Counted from the first letter of the stretch, positions 50,316 to 59,182 are shown. The stretch is 64,000 nucleotides of DNA from an uncultured Paracoccaceae bacterium (GCA_947495795.1 CANMAI010000007.1:62001-126000), one strand, 5' to 3'. Translations and numbers: made by a program. Notes: generated by a model not told the origin, from the sequence alone.

Positions 50316-50921
50316 TTACTTCGGCTGATAATCGTTCAGACGCGCGACATAGCGGGCCATTGTGTCGATCTCAAGGTTTACGATGTCTCCCTCGGCCACG
50401 CTTCCCCATGTGGTATGGGCTTTTGTGTGCGGGATGAAGTTCACGCCAAAGCGTGCGCCTTCCACATCGTTAACCGTCAGCGATGTGCCGTTCAGGGCCA
50501 CAGAGCCTTTGGACGCGATGAACCGGGCCAGATGCTCCGGGGCGCGGAAGAGCACGCGGGTGCTGTCTCCTTCCTCCGACAAAACCTCAATCTCTGCTGT
50601 ACCATCCACATGGCCCGAAACAATGTGGCCGCCCAGTTCGTCGCCAACCTTCAGGGCCCGCTCCAGATTGACCTTTGTGCCTGTTTTCCAGCCCGCAAGC
50701 GTGGTTTTGGAGACGGTTTCCGCAGAAACATCCACATCAAACCAGCTGCGACTGCCCTCTGTGCCCTTATCCACTACAGTCAGGCAGACACCCTCGCAGG
50801 CGATGGATGCGCCAAGAACCATGCTCTCATGCGGGTAGGATGTCGCGATCCGCACACGCAGATCACCCCGAGGCTCTGCCAGCAGGATTTCGCCAATATC
50901 CGAAACTATTCCAGTAAACAT
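50316..50921 (-). CDS. ribE: Riboflavin synthase alpha chain
   Basis: Riboflavin synthase dismutates two lumazine molecules to riboflavin. The 201-residue product starts MFTGIVSDIGEI at ATG 50921 (the frame begins with TTG 50939). It shows the two lumazine-binding barrel repeats: SIACEGVCLTVVD with FDVDVSAETVSKTTL, and GSVALNGTSLTVNDV with FGVNFIPHTKAHTTW. The catalytic Ser/Cys/His region is intact (ACEGVCLTV). It lies 11 bases before ribB. Its usual upstream neighbour ribD is 4.7 kb away across inserted capsule genes. Confidence 0.95.
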   Translation of the reverse strand: MFTGIVSDIGEILLAEPRGDLRVRIATSYPHESMVLGASIACEGVCLTVVDKGTEGSRSWFDVDVSAETVSKTTLAGWKTGTKVNLERALKVGDELGGHIVSGHVDGTAEIEVLSEEGDSTRVLFRAPEHLARFIASKGSVALNGTSLTVNDVEGARFGVNFIPHTKAHTTWGSVAEGDIVNLEIDTMARYVARLNDYQPK

Positions 50922-51079
50922 AGACCTGCCGTTAACCAAGCTCTAGTGCAACGCGGGATACACGCGCAGATGACACACCACAAGAGTTCTCGGCTCAATG
51001 CGTAACATGATACTTGTGCAAAGGGCTTTGGTGGGCGTATCAAAATGTGCCAAGTGTGTGACAATAATCGGGTATATGT

Positions 51080-52360
51080 GTGGCAGATCGAAACTTCCTA
51101 TTCCTGCAAGGCCCACACGGGCCGTTCTTTTCGGACCTTGCGGGACTGATCCGGCAGGCTGGAACCAAGGTGAGCCGCATTGGCTTCAACGCTGGCGATG
51201 CTCACTTCTGGAAGCACAACGATACGTATACCGCTTTCACGGATGACAAATCCAACTGGCGTGTATTCCTGAAGAGCTATCTGGATCGCGAAGGCGTTAC
51301 GGACATGGTTCTCTATGGAGATACGCGCGATATTCATGCAGAGGCGCGTGCTGAGGCTCAGACGCGTGGGATCACGGTTCATTGTTTCGAAGAAGGATAC
51401 CTTCGCCCTTACTGGATCACGTATGAACACGGTGGGGTTAATGGCCATTCTCCACTGATGGAAATGAGTGTTGCAGAAATGCAGGCACAGATGGGAGGCG
51501 CGCAACGCCCGGTGCCCGAAGCACCTGCACAATGGGGTGCTTTGTGGCATCATATTCTTCTGGGTGCGCTCTACCATTGGCAGATCCTCTTTCGAAATGG
51601 TGCCTACAAGAACTACCGACCGCATCGAACAATCAGTGTGCGAAAAGAGTGGTTCCTTTATGTAAGACGTCTGGCGCTCTTTCCGTTTCATGTGATGGAG
51701 CGGAAGCGTGAGACGCGAAATCTTCACAAGAGCGGGGCCAATTACCACCTCGTTCTGCTGCAACTCGCGCATGACAGCTCATTTACAGAGCACAGCGATT
51801 TCACGAATATTGGTGAGTTTATTGACCTGTGTTGCAAGGGTTTTGCAGAAGGTGCGCCTGGCTACCATCGCCTTGTTTTCAAAACACATCCTCTGGAGGA
51901 TGGCCGCGAACCGCTGGGACAGATCATCCGGGATTGCGCTACGGCTTACGGTGTTGCGGACAGGGTGCAGATGATCCGGGGTGGCAAATTGGGGCCAATG
52001 CTTGATCATGCGAACACAGCCGTAACGGTGAACTCAACGGCCGGGCAGCAAGTATTGTGGCGGGGTATGCCACTGCGGATTTTTGGCCGATCCGTTTATG
52101 CGAAGCCGGAATTTGTATCCGAGCAGCCCTTGGCAGAATTTTTTGCCAACCCGAAGCTACCGGATAACGAGGCCTATCGGGATTATCGGCAGTATCTTCT
52201 GGAAACGTCCCAGTTTTCGGGTGGGTTTTATACCGAAACCGGGCGTGCCGAGATCTTGCGCAATGTTGTCGATGTGATGCTTGAAAACCTCAATCCCTAT
52301 GAGGAGCGTTGCAGAAAAAGCAAACTTCGCAAGGTTTGGGATGCTCAATCCGCGCATTGA
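51080..52360 (+). CDS. kpsS: Capsule polysaccharide biosynthesis protein KpsS-type
   Basis: KpsS and KpsC are cytoplasmic Kdo transferases that build the poly-Kdo linker joining group 2-type capsules to a phospholipid. The 426-residue product is read from GTG 51080 (the preceding ATG 51076 is out of frame). It contains FLQGPHGPFFSDLAGLIRQA, FEEGYLRPYWITYEHGGVNG, VFKTHPLEDGREPLGQ and VNSTAGQQVLWRGMPLRIFG, all typical of capsule polysaccharide synthesis/export proteins. It opens a three-gene plus-strand operon within the minus-strand riboflavin cluster. Confidence 0.87.
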   Translation: MADRNFLFLQGPHGPFFSDLAGLIRQAGTKVSRIGFNAGDAHFWKHNDTYTAFTDDKSNWRVFLKSYLDREGVTDMVLYGDTRDIHAEARAEAQTRGITVHCFEEGYLRPYWITYEHGGVNGHSPLMEMSVAEMQAQMGGAQRPVPEAPAQWGALWHHILLGALYHWQILFRNGAYKNYRPHRTISVRKEWFLYVRRLALFPFHVMERKRETRNLHKSGANYHLVLLQLAHDSSFTEHSDFTNIGEFIDLCCKGFAEGAPGYHRLVFKTHPLEDGREPLGQIIRDCATAYGVADRVQMIRGGKLGPMLDHANTAVTVNSTAGQQVLWRGMPLRIFGRSVYAKPEFVSEQPLAEFFANPKLPDNEAYRDYRQYLLETSQFSGGFYTETGRAEILRNVVDVMLENLNPYEERCRKSKLRKVWDAQSAH

Positions 52361-52436
52361 CCTTGCTTTTGTTGCGTTTGCAGAGTCTCTTTCGTAAAAA
52401 TAAAGAAAAACAATTCCAACCGAGGCAGGCTGGACG

Positions 52437-53576
52437 ATGAGCAGATATACAAAAATCGGCCGCCCGGCCGTGCTGATGCTGTGTGTATTGGCACTCAGTG
52501 CATGTGCGCTTCCCCGTTCTGGGCCCAAGGATGACGAAATCCTCTCTGGATCCAAGGCGGACGGTGGGCCTGTGAATGTGGTCATGGTGGACAGCATCAT
52601 CGCCCAAAACAGCCGTGTGAGTGACGATCTTAGCTTTCCATCCGCCTTTACCGGCGCGGGTGTTGCACGGACGGACAGTATCAACCCAGGGGATGTGATT
52701 TCGGTAACCGTTTGGGAGAACGTGGATCCGGCTCTGCTTGTGGGCCCTGGCCAGAAACAGGCGTTCCTTCAGGAAATTCAGGTTGATCAGAGTGGCAATA
52801 TCTTCGTGCCCTATGCGGGTGTTCTGAAGGCATCTGGCAAAACGCCGGAGCAGTTGCGTCGCCTGATCACTCGCCAGTTGGATCCGCAGACTCCCGATCC
52901 GCAGGTAGAGGTGCGCAGGGCTGCGGGAGACGGATCTTCCATCAGCGTGATCGGGGGGGTGGGCGCGCAGGGCGTCTACCCGCTGGTCCCCTCCACCGCC
53001 ACGCTGAGTGCCATGCTTGCCACGGCGGGTGGTGTGACGATTGACCCTGATGTGGCTCAGGTGGCGATCCGCCGCGGCAATGCTACGGGCCGGATCTTCC
53101 TTCAGGATCTTTACGATAACCCTCGGTTGGATGTGGCGCTTCGCTCGAACGACAAGATTATTGTCGAGGAGGATCGCCGCACCTTCACAGCGCTTGGAGC
53201 CACAAGTACTCAGGCGCGGGTGCCATTTCCGCAAGGCCGGATGAGCGTGGTTGAGGCGATTGCCGAAGTGGGTGGCCTGAACGGGGATACATCTGATCCG
53301 ACAGGGATATTCGTATTCCGCCGCGAGGATCAGACTGTAGCAAACCGGGTGACGGGCCGCACCGATCTTGGCCCAGGCGAGCCCTTCGTTTATGTGATAG
53401 ATCTGACGCGGCCGGATGGCGTGTTCGTGGCCAAGGAATTTCAGGTGCGCGATCAGGATACGATCTACATCACAGAGGCACCTTTCGTGGCATGGGCAAA
53501 GGTTCTGACAGCCACCTCGCAATCTCTCAGCTTCACGACGGACATCGTGCGGGCGGTGGAGCTTATCCAGAATTGA
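52437..53576 (+). CDS. Outer-membrane polysaccharide export lipoprotein, Wza/KpsD-like
   Basis: This OPX-family protein forms the outer-membrane channel for capsule export. The 379-residue product has a lipoprotein signal peptide ending LALSACALPRSG, with lipobox Cys23. The polysaccharide-export domain is INPGDVISVTVWENVDPALL and GNIFVPYAGVLKASGKTPEQ. SLBB repeats follow: SVIGGVGAQGVYPLVPSTAT with LSAMLATAGGV, and VEAIAEVGGLNGDTSDPTGI. It resembles the Roseobacter-type OPX with a helical C-terminus. It lies 76 bp after kpsS, and its stop overlaps the TTG of kpsC. Confidence 0.9.
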   Translation: MSRYTKIGRPAVLMLCVLALSACALPRSGPKDDEILSGSKADGGPVNVVMVDSIIAQNSRVSDDLSFPSAFTGAGVARTDSINPGDVISVTVWENVDPALLVGPGQKQAFLQEIQVDQSGNIFVPYAGVLKASGKTPEQLRRLITRQLDPQTPDPQVEVRRAAGDGSSISVIGGVGAQGVYPLVPSTATLSAMLATAGGVTIDPDVAQVAIRRGNATGRIFLQDLYDNPRLDVALRSNDKIIVEEDRRTFTALGATSTQARVPFPQGRMSVVEAIAEVGGLNGDTSDPTGIFVFRREDQTVANRVTGRTDLGPGEPFVYVIDLTRPDGVFVAKEFQVRDQDTIYITEAPFVAWAKVLTATSQSLSFTTDIVRAVELIQN

Positions 53577-55633
53577 CGGACGCGCCTGGCGCTCGGAAGC
53601 GACTGGGTGTTTATACGCTCGGGTTTCTGCGCGATAAGCCGCTTCGGCGGATCCTGGCACTTGCCGGCTGGGATGTGATGCCGGGCTGGCAGCCCGGCAG
53701 TTGCGATGCAATTGGTGTGTGGGGCCGCCGCCCCGTTTCAGCGCGGGGGTTGGCCATGGCGCGCCGCAGTGGTGTGCCTCTGCTGAACATCGAAGATGCG
53801 TTCCTCCGGTCTGTCCGTCCCGGGTTCTCCGGCTCTGCGCCGACTGGGCTCATTCTGGATCGGCAAGGCCTCTATTTCGATGTGCGTCAGCCTTCGGAAC
53901 TCGAAGACATGCTCCAATCCGGCGATTTGTCCGATCCATCGCTTCTGGCACGGGCTGAGGCTGGCATTGCTTTTCTGAGACAGAAAAGACTCTCCAAATA
54001 TAATGCCTGGGAAGATGCGGAGTTGCCTGAGCCGGGTTTTGTGCTTGTGATAGATCAGACTCGTGGCGACGCTTCCATACGGCTTGGCGGGGCTGATGAA
54101 GCAACCTTTTCGATAATGCTGGCTTCAGCGCGGACGGAGCATCCCGGCAAGCGCATCGTGATCCGCACCCATCCGGAAGTGGCGGCTGACAAGAAGCGTG
54201 GACATTTCTCTGAGGCCGATACGGATGCGCGGAGCTCGCTGTTCAGGGCGTCCGTTAATCCCTGGGATCTTCTGGAGCGCGCGGATGCTGTCTATGCGGT
54301 GACTTCCCAGATGGGATTTGAAGCGATGATGGCGAGGCATCGGCCTTCTATCTTTGGCCAGCCCTACTATTCCGGGTGGGGCCTTTCTGATGATCGAAAT
54401 CCTTTGGCCCGGCGCACGACACGCCGCAGCCTCACGGAGGTTTTTGCGGCTGCGATGCTCCTTTATCCCACATGGTACGACCCGTGCCGGGACAGGTTGT
54501 GTGATTTCGAGGAGGCGGCACTCCTCCTTTCGGAAGAGGCCCGTGCCTGGGCTGATAACCGGAGGGGTGCTGTATGTATCGGGATGAAGCCCTGGAAGCA
54601 TCATCCTATGCGTCGGTTTTTGAGAGGGGCAAAGGGCGTTCCTCTGTTTGAGCATGAACCTGCGAAGGCTGCCTCCCTTGCGCGGAGAGAGGGCCGGGAG
54701 GTGATTGTGTGGGCAGGCAAGGAAACGAAGGCTTTGCGGGAAGCCTGCGCGCCCGATGTAACGCTTCGGCGGATGGAGGATGGGTTTCTCCGCTCGGTCG
54801 GGCTTGGTGCGCAGTTGCTGCCAGCAGCGTCTCTGGTGCTTGACGACAAGGGAATCTACTTCGATCCCACGCGGCCGAGCCATCTCGAGGATCTGATTGC
54901 CGCCGCCTGTACGCTCTCCCCTTCTGAGAGAGAACGCGCAGCAGAGCTTTGCGCGCGTGTTGTGGCTTCCAGAATTACGAAATACAATATCGGAGATGAC
55001 GCGCCGCGCCTTGAGGCCCGCCCGGGGCAGCGGCGGGTTCTGGTGCCGGGGCAGGTCGAGGACGATGCATCGATCCGTCTGGGAACCAGCGATGTTTCCA
55101 CCAACCTGGAACTTCTGCGACGAGCACGGTTACATTTCCCGGATGATTTCGTGATCTACAAGCCGCATCCGGATGTTGAGATCGGGCTCCGAAAGGGGAC
55201 TATCTCCGAGGCCGATCTCGCCGGGAATGCGGATTTCGTGGCGCGCGATATGTCTGCTGCCGCCCTGATGGATCAGGCGGATGTTGTCTGGACGATGACC
55301 TCGCTTATGGGGTTTGAAGCTCTGCTGCGAGGCTCAGAGGTTCACTGCCTTGGCATGCCGTTTTATGCGGGATGGGGGCTGACGGAAGACCATGGGCAGC
55401 TCTGCACACGGCGGATGGCAAAGCCCGACCTGGTGGCACTGGTGCACGCTGCTCTGATCGCCTATCCGCGGTACTTCGATCCTGTCAGCGGGCGGGCGTG
55501 CAGTGCTGAAGTGATCCTTGACAGGTTGGCAGACCGCGCGCCGGAGGTGGCCTCAAACCCGCTTCGCCGGATGCGGTGGCTGGCCGCCGTGCAGTACCGG
55601 TTTCGAGGGTTGGCGCATCTTTGGCGGCGTTGA
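53573..55633 (+). CDS. kpsC: Capsule Kdo transferase KpsC-type, two-domain
   Basis: This large protein of 686 residues has two related halves, each with the same series of motifs. First half: IEDAFLRSVRPGFSGS, LILDRQGLYFD, RLSKYNAWEDAELP, GDASIRLGGAD, VIRTHPEV and YAVTSQMGFEAMMARH. Second half: MEDGFLRSVGLGAQL, LVLDDKGIYFD, RITKYNIGDDAPRL, EDDASIRLGTSD, YKPHPDVEIGLR and WTMTSLMGFEALLRGS. This is the KpsC pattern of two beta-Kdo transferase domains. TTG 53573 is chosen as start (TTGA overlap with the previous stop). The frame goes back to 53492 without support. It is convergent with ribD, 36 bp away. Confidence 0.88.
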   Translation: MTDAPGARKRLGVYTLGFLRDKPLRRILALAGWDVMPGWQPGSCDAIGVWGRRPVSARGLAMARRSGVPLLNIEDAFLRSVRPGFSGSAPTGLILDRQGLYFDVRQPSELEDMLQSGDLSDPSLLARAEAGIAFLRQKRLSKYNAWEDAELPEPGFVLVIDQTRGDASIRLGGADEATFSIMLASARTEHPGKRIVIRTHPEVAADKKRGHFSEADTDARSSLFRASVNPWDLLERADAVYAVTSQMGFEAMMARHRPSIFGQPYYSGWGLSDDRNPLARRTTRRSLTEVFAAAMLLYPTWYDPCRDRLCDFEEAALLLSEEARAWADNRRGAVCIGMKPWKHHPMRRFLRGAKGVPLFEHEPAKAASLARREGREVIVWAGKETKALREACAPDVTLRRMEDGFLRSVGLGAQLLPAASLVLDDKGIYFDPTRPSHLEDLIAAACTLSPSERERAAELCARVVASRITKYNIGDDAPRLEARPGQRRVLVPGQVEDDASIRLGTSDVSTNLELLRRARLHFPDDFVIYKPHPDVEIGLRKGTISEADLAGNADFVARDMSAAALMDQADVVWTMTSLMGFEALLRGSEVHCLGMPFYAGWGLTEDHGQLCTRRMAKPDLVALVHAALIAYPRYFDPVSGRACSAEVILDRLADRAPEVASNPLRRMRWLAAVQYRFRGLAHLWRR

Positions 55634-55669
55634 GTATCGGTGGGATGCCGGAGCCACTGGCGGGGATAT

Positions 55670-56779
55670 TTAAGGGAAAGATGGAGGGGTCGGGATCCAA
55701 CGGATCATCGTATCAGGGCCGAGCGGACGTATCTCCGTTTGGGTGAAGGCTGGTATGTCTTTCAGCGCCTCAATGCCAAGCGGGGCTATGGCTGGGATGC
55801 CGTCCCCACCGATGGCCTTGGCGGCTGTGATCGTGATGAGTTCATCGACGAGACCCTCGCGCAAAAGCGATGCTGCGAGTGCGCCGCCGCCTTCGCACAA
55901 CACTCTGGTGATACCCCTTCTGCCAAGCGATTGAAGGGCTTGGGGGAGGTCAATGAGACGTTCGGAAGTGGCAGGGCTTTCGACAATCTCAGCGCCTGCT
56001 GATTGCCATGCAGCTTGCCGGGCCGGATCCGGCTCTGACCGTGTGAGAAGCCATGTCGGGTGTGTGTTCGCCGTTTCGGCGAGTTTGCTGGTGAGAGGGG
56101 TGATCAGACCGCCATCGAGGACAATGCGTACGGGTTTTGGTGCCATCGGTCCGAGGTCGCGCACGTCGAGCATCGGGTTGTCGGCGCGGGCGGTGCCGGA
56201 GCCGATGAGGATGGCATCGTGGGTGGCGCGGAGATGGTGGACGAATATGCGGGCCATCGGGCCCGTGATCCAGCGGCTTTCGCCGGTGGATGTGGCGATG
56301 CGGGCGTCGATTGTGGTGGCGAGTTTGAGGGTGATGATGGGGCGACCGCGGGTGATGCGGGACAGGAAACCTGCGTTGAGTTTGGCGGCTTCGCTGGCCA
56401 TGAGGCCTGTGTGTACCTGGATGCCAGCTTTCTGCAGACGTGCGATGCCCTGGCCCCTTGTGCGGGGGTCCGGATCTTCCAGGCTTATGAAAACGCGGGA
56501 TATTCCGGCCTTGATCAGAGCGTCGGTGCAGGGTGGTGTTTGCCCGTGATGGGCGCAGGGCTCCAAGGTGACGTGGGCTGTGGAGCCCCTGGCATTCTCG
56601 CCTGCGGCTTCGATGGCAAGCGGTTCTGCGTGAGGGCGACCGCCTTTGGCGGTGTGGCCTTCGCCGATGAGCGCGCCGTCTTTGACCAGTACACAGCCGA
56701 CTGTTGGATTGGGCCATGTCTGGCCGAGCCCGCGCGCGGCGAGGGCGAGGGCATGGCGCATCCAGGCAGCGCTATCCAT
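55670..56779 (-). CDS. ribD: Bifunctional diaminohydroxyphosphoribosylaminopyrimidine deaminase/reductase
   Basis: RibD carries out two early steps of riboflavin synthesis: deamination of the pyrimidine and reduction of its ribose. The 369-residue product has an N-terminal deaminase with the zinc site GGRPHAEPLA and VTLEPCAHHGQTPPC. The C-terminal reductase has LKLATTIDARIATSTGESRW, ILIGSGTARADNPMLDVR and LCEGGGALAASLLREGLVDE. It follows nrdR by five bases in the same direction, as is normal, but is separated from ribE by three capsule genes on the other strand. Confidence 0.95.
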   Translation of the reverse strand: MDSAAWMRHALALAARGLGQTWPNPTVGCVLVKDGALIGEGHTAKGGRPHAEPLAIEAAGENARGSTAHVTLEPCAHHGQTPPCTDALIKAGISRVFISLEDPDPRTRGQGIARLQKAGIQVHTGLMASEAAKLNAGFLSRITRGRPIITLKLATTIDARIATSTGESRWITGPMARIFVHHLRATHDAILIGSGTARADNPMLDVRDLGPMAPKPVRIVLDGGLITPLTSKLAETANTHPTWLLTRSEPDPARQAAWQSAGAEIVESPATSERLIDLPQALQSLGRRGITRVLCEGGGALAASLLREGLVDELITITAAKAIGGDGIPAIAPLGIEALKDIPAFTQTEIRPLGPDTMIRWIPTPPSFP

Positions 56780-56784
56780 TTGAT

Positions 56785-57258
56785 CTAGCTGGTTTCTTCG
56801 CCGCCTTCGGGGGGGCGAAGCTCTGATACGAAATCCTCGAAATCATCGGCAGCCTGGAAGTTTTTGTAGACGCTGGCGAAGCGGACATAGGCGACTGTGT
56901 CGATCCGGGCGAGGGTTTCCATGACGATCTCACCGATCTTGTCAGACGGGATATCGGCATCTCCAAGGCTTTCGAGGCGGCGAACGATGCCGGAGATCAT
57001 CTGGTCGATCCGATCAGGCTCTATCGGACGTTTCTGGAGAGCGATGCGGATGGAGCGCTCGAGCTTATCCCTATCAAAAGGCTCACGTTTCTGGTTCTTC
57101 TTGACGACGACGAGATCGCGGAGTTGCACCCGCTCATAGGTGGTGAAGCGGCCTGCGCAGGCGGGGCAGAAACGGCGGCGGCGGATGGCGACGTGATCCT
57201 CCGCGGGGCGCGAGTCTTTTACCTGAGTGTCTACATTTCCGCAAAAAGGGCAGCGCAT
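56785..57258 (-). CDS. nrdR: Transcriptional repressor NrdR
   Basis: NrdR represses ribonucleotide reductase genes in response to nucleotide levels. The 157-residue product starts [20 protein letters not shown], with a zinc ribbon of two cysteine pairs (CPFC...CPAC), then an ATP-cone domain with [20 protein letters not shown] and [20 protein letters not shown]. Length is normal. It heads the nrdR-ribD pair. NrdR boxes were not searched for. Confidence 0.95.
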   Translation of the reverse strand: MRCPFCGNVDTQVKDSRPAEDHVAIRRRRFCPACAGRFTTYERVQLRDLVVVKKNQKREPFDRDKLERSIRIALQKRPIEPDRIDQMISGIVRRLESLGDADIPSDKIGEIVMETLARIDTVAYVRFASVYKNFQAADDFEDFVSELRPPEGGEETS

Positions 57259-57422
57259 CCCGTTACCTCGATTGTTTTCTTATCGTTACCACAATGACTA
57301 TAGGGGCACTACAAGCTTTTGAGTAGGGGCGTATGTGTTGCCACGAGATCAAGCGTTGCCGCAGGATCACGGTTGGCGCTTTGGCCAGCGTTAATCCTTC
57401 GCTGAAAGCGCTTTCTGAAAAG

Positions 57423-57448
57423 GTGGGTTCGGTACGGGTTTGGTATGG
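57423..57448. repeat. Dispersed 11-bp iterated motif, copy 4
   Basis: GTGGGTTCGGTACGGGTTTG followed by GTATGG contains two full units and a partial one of the 11-bp pattern. Copies 1-3 are at 11279, 28426 and 36791. Confidence 0.65.
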
Positions 57449-57464
57449 ATTGAGTAGTGCAAGG

Positions 57465-57490
57465 CGTCAGCACCATTTTTGGTGCTGACG
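57465..57490. terminator. Hairpin downstream of the dodecin gene
   Basis: CGTCAGCACC (57465-57474) pairs with GGTGCTGACG (57481-57490) around a loop ATTTTT. It lies 22 bases past the dodecin stop. No T-run follows on either strand, so it may be a terminator or an mRNA 3'-end stabiliser. Confidence 0.55.
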
Positions 57491-57512
57491 GGCGTTAACA
57501 CTTCGGATTTCT

Positions 57513-57716
57513 TCAGTCGTCGAGCAGGAAGGTGACCATCATGTTCACGCGAAAACCGGTGACAGCGCCGTTATCGACCATCACATGCTGCTCTTTTACC
57601 CAGGCACCCTGAATGCCGCGCAGTGTCTTGGACGCACGGGCGACGCCCTGCTTGACGGCATCATCAAAGCTGTCCGTGGATGTGGCGGAAATTTCCGTTA
57701 CGCGTGCAACTGACAT
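57513..57716 (-). CDS. Dodecin (flavin-binding storage protein)
   Basis: Dodecin is a small dodecameric protein that binds riboflavin, FMN or lumichrome, buffering free flavin. The 67-residue product MSVARVTEISATSTDSFDDA...VKQGVARASKTLRGIQGAWV has the beta-alpha-beta-beta form and the flavin-stacking Trp in GAWVKEQHV. The second half is GFRVNMMVTFLLDD. It lies near riboflavin genes (nrdR-ribD 250 bp away), though as a separate unit. The hairpin at 57465-57490 follows it. Confidence 0.92.
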   Translation of the reverse strand: MSVARVTEISATSTDSFDDAVKQGVARASKTLRGIQGAWVKEQHVMVDNGAVTGFRVNMMVTFLLDD

Positions 57717-57821
57717 CTGATCGCTCCCATTGTTGTATGAGCGGTCAGTCTACGCGCTTCGCCCGGCAATGGCCAGATTGCGAGGCGTGCATGTGTTCAG
57801 GAGTGTGCTTGAGAGCGAATT

Positions 57822-58007
57822 TCAACCGTCTCGCTTGTCGAAGGATTGCGCGAGGCGGGGATCCTTTCGCCACGTCGTCAGCGTCTCTCCCATGAAGCAG
57901 ATGATCTGCCAGAGAGACGGGGACTGACTTTCGGCGGTTGTTTGTTCTGTGATGTTGGGGGGTGGGAAAGCGCGTGCTTCATCGACCCCGAACGGGACGT
58001 TTGCCAT
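57822..58007 (-). CDS. Possible small protein of 61 residues
   Basis: The frame starts MANVPFGVDEARAFPPPNIT at ATG 58007 with GGAG eight bases upstream, and ends LAQSFDKRDG. It has one moderately hydrophobic part (SLWQIICFMGETLTTW). No family is recognised. The Shine-Dalgarno and codon make-up argue for a real gene, but the small size makes this uncertain. The rest of the interval 57717-58125 shows no feature. Confidence 0.35.
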   Translation of the reverse strand: MANVPFGVDEARAFPPPNITEQTTAESQSPSLWQIICFMGETLTTWRKDPRLAQSFDKRDG

Positions 58008-58125
58008 GAGAGATACTCCAAAAAACTACTCGTTACGCGGATGAAGGTAGACCGTAACCTGGGCCTTCTTGCGGCAGGCTGGTTAAAAGTTTCTTTATGG
58101 ATCCGGAAAAGTTGGCAGAGGAACG

Positions 58126-58524
58126 TTACGCGCCGAGATGGACGGCGATGCGGCGGGTGTGGGGAGCTGTGCGATGCTCCACCAGATAGATGCCCTGCCA
58201 TGTGCCGAGCCGGAGCCTGCCATCCTTTATCGGGATCTGGAGGGATGTGGGGAGGAGGGCCGCCTTGATATGGGCGGGCATATCATCCGTGCCTTCGTAT
58301 CTGTGCGTTAGATAGGAAAGGCTGGGGTGATCCGCTGGGGGTACGAGGCGGTTCAGCCAGTTCAGGAGATCGGTTTGCACGCTGGGATCGGCGTTTTCCT
58401 GAATGAGGAGAGAGCAGGAGGTGTGCTGGACAAAGAGGGTGAGGAGGCCGGTGCCTTCGGCATATCGGGCGGCTTCATTCGTGAATTCGTAGAGGCCGGG
58501 GCCGGTTGTCTTGAGGGTGATCAT
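58126..58524 (-). CDS. YjbQ/UPF0047-family protein
   Basis: The 132-residue product begins MITLKTTGPGLYEFTNEAAR at ATG 58524; longer readings to 58608 lack support. It has the family signature GLLTLFVQHTSCSLLIQENA, WLNRLVPPADHPSLSYLTHR, YEGTDDMPAHIKAALLPTSL, and the end LGTWQGIYLVEHRTAPHTRR. YjbQ proteins bind a metal through these histidines and can show weak thiamine-phosphate synthase activity; the true role is unknown. It is transcribed in the same direction as the macro-domain gene 100 bp upstream. Confidence 0.9.
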   Translation of the reverse strand: MITLKTTGPGLYEFTNEAARYAEGTGLLTLFVQHTSCSLLIQENADPSVQTDLLNWLNRLVPPADHPSLSYLTHRYEGTDDMPAHIKAALLPTSLQIPIKDGRLRLGTWQGIYLVEHRTAPHTRRIAVHLGA

Positions 58525-58623
58525 CGGGCTGTTCCTCTTGGTGTTGCGCGGGCTTCCGGGCGCCCCGAGTTCAGGGCTTCGCCCTTCACCGGCCCACCCG
58601 CCAGCCACGCGCCCGAGGTCGTG

Positions 58624-59076
58624 TCAGGGGAGAACGACGAGTGTGTGATCATGGTCTTTTAGGGCTTCATCGATACTTCTGGAGATTGTATTCCAATCGC
58701 CACCAGCCAATCCTGCGCCGATCATGGGGTAGCCGATGCGGGATGTCGGAAAGCGTTGGGCTATTGTCTGAAAGCATTTTTCCAGCGCTATATAATCCAC
58801 TTTCACACCACGACCGCGATAGTCGAACTGGGTATAAGCGTTGATAATGGTGAACGAGACATCTTCCCGGATGATCTCTGCCTGTGAAAACGTTCCAAGC
58901 TTTGTGCGGTCGCCCTTCGAGGTTGCCTTGTCGACTGAATGGGCTTCGGGAAAGAGTTGGGCGATGGGCTTGGCGATGCCTGCTCCCATTTTATGAAAGC
59001 AGTTACAGCCGTGCACAATGACGTCGAAATGGCCTTTGAGGGCGAGGGTGATCAAGTCGCCGGTGGTCTGTTTCAT
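58624..59076 (-). CDS. Macro-domain (ADP-ribose-binding) protein
   Basis: This 150-residue single-domain protein probably binds or hydrolyses ADP-ribose derivatives (Appr-1''-p processing type). It shows GDLITLALKGHFDVIVHGCN, CFHKMGAGIAKPIAQLFPEA, KLGTFSQAEIIRED and YPMIGAGLAGGDWNTISRSI. The HGCNCFHKMGAGIA stretch resembles phage and proteobacterial macro proteins that occur alone, not the DarG type joined to a toxin. No ADP-ribosyltransferase gene is nearby. It sits between yjbQ and rpoD on the same strand. Confidence 0.88.
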   Translation of the reverse strand: MKQTTGDLITLALKGHFDVIVHGCNCFHKMGAGIAKPIAQLFPEAHSVDKATSKGDRTKLGTFSQAEIIREDVSFTIINAYTQFDYRGRGVKVDYIALEKCFQTIAQRFPTSRIGYPMIGAGLAGGDWNTISRSIDEALKDHDHTLVVLP

Positions 59077-59182
59077 TTTTTTCTCGGCTGTATTGGCAGC
59101 TCTGAGTTCAGGAAGGGCGCCCTTTGCTGGTAAGTTCGCCAGCTTTGGGCAAATTCAGTGAGTACGACTTTTGATCCGGCAG

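Larger units (their letters stand above)
57259..57512. other. Intergenic region with repeat and hairpin
   Basis: About 250 bp between nrdR and the dodecin gene. It contains dispersed-motif copy 4 (57423-57448) and the hairpin 57465-57490; GAAAGCGCTTTC (57409-57420) before the repeat is a perfect palindrome. No gene was seen. Confidence 0.55.

Noticed and set aside
58624-59076. DarTG-type toxin-antitoxin system
   Set aside because: Only a single macro domain is present, with no DarT-like ADP-ribosyltransferase gene beside it.
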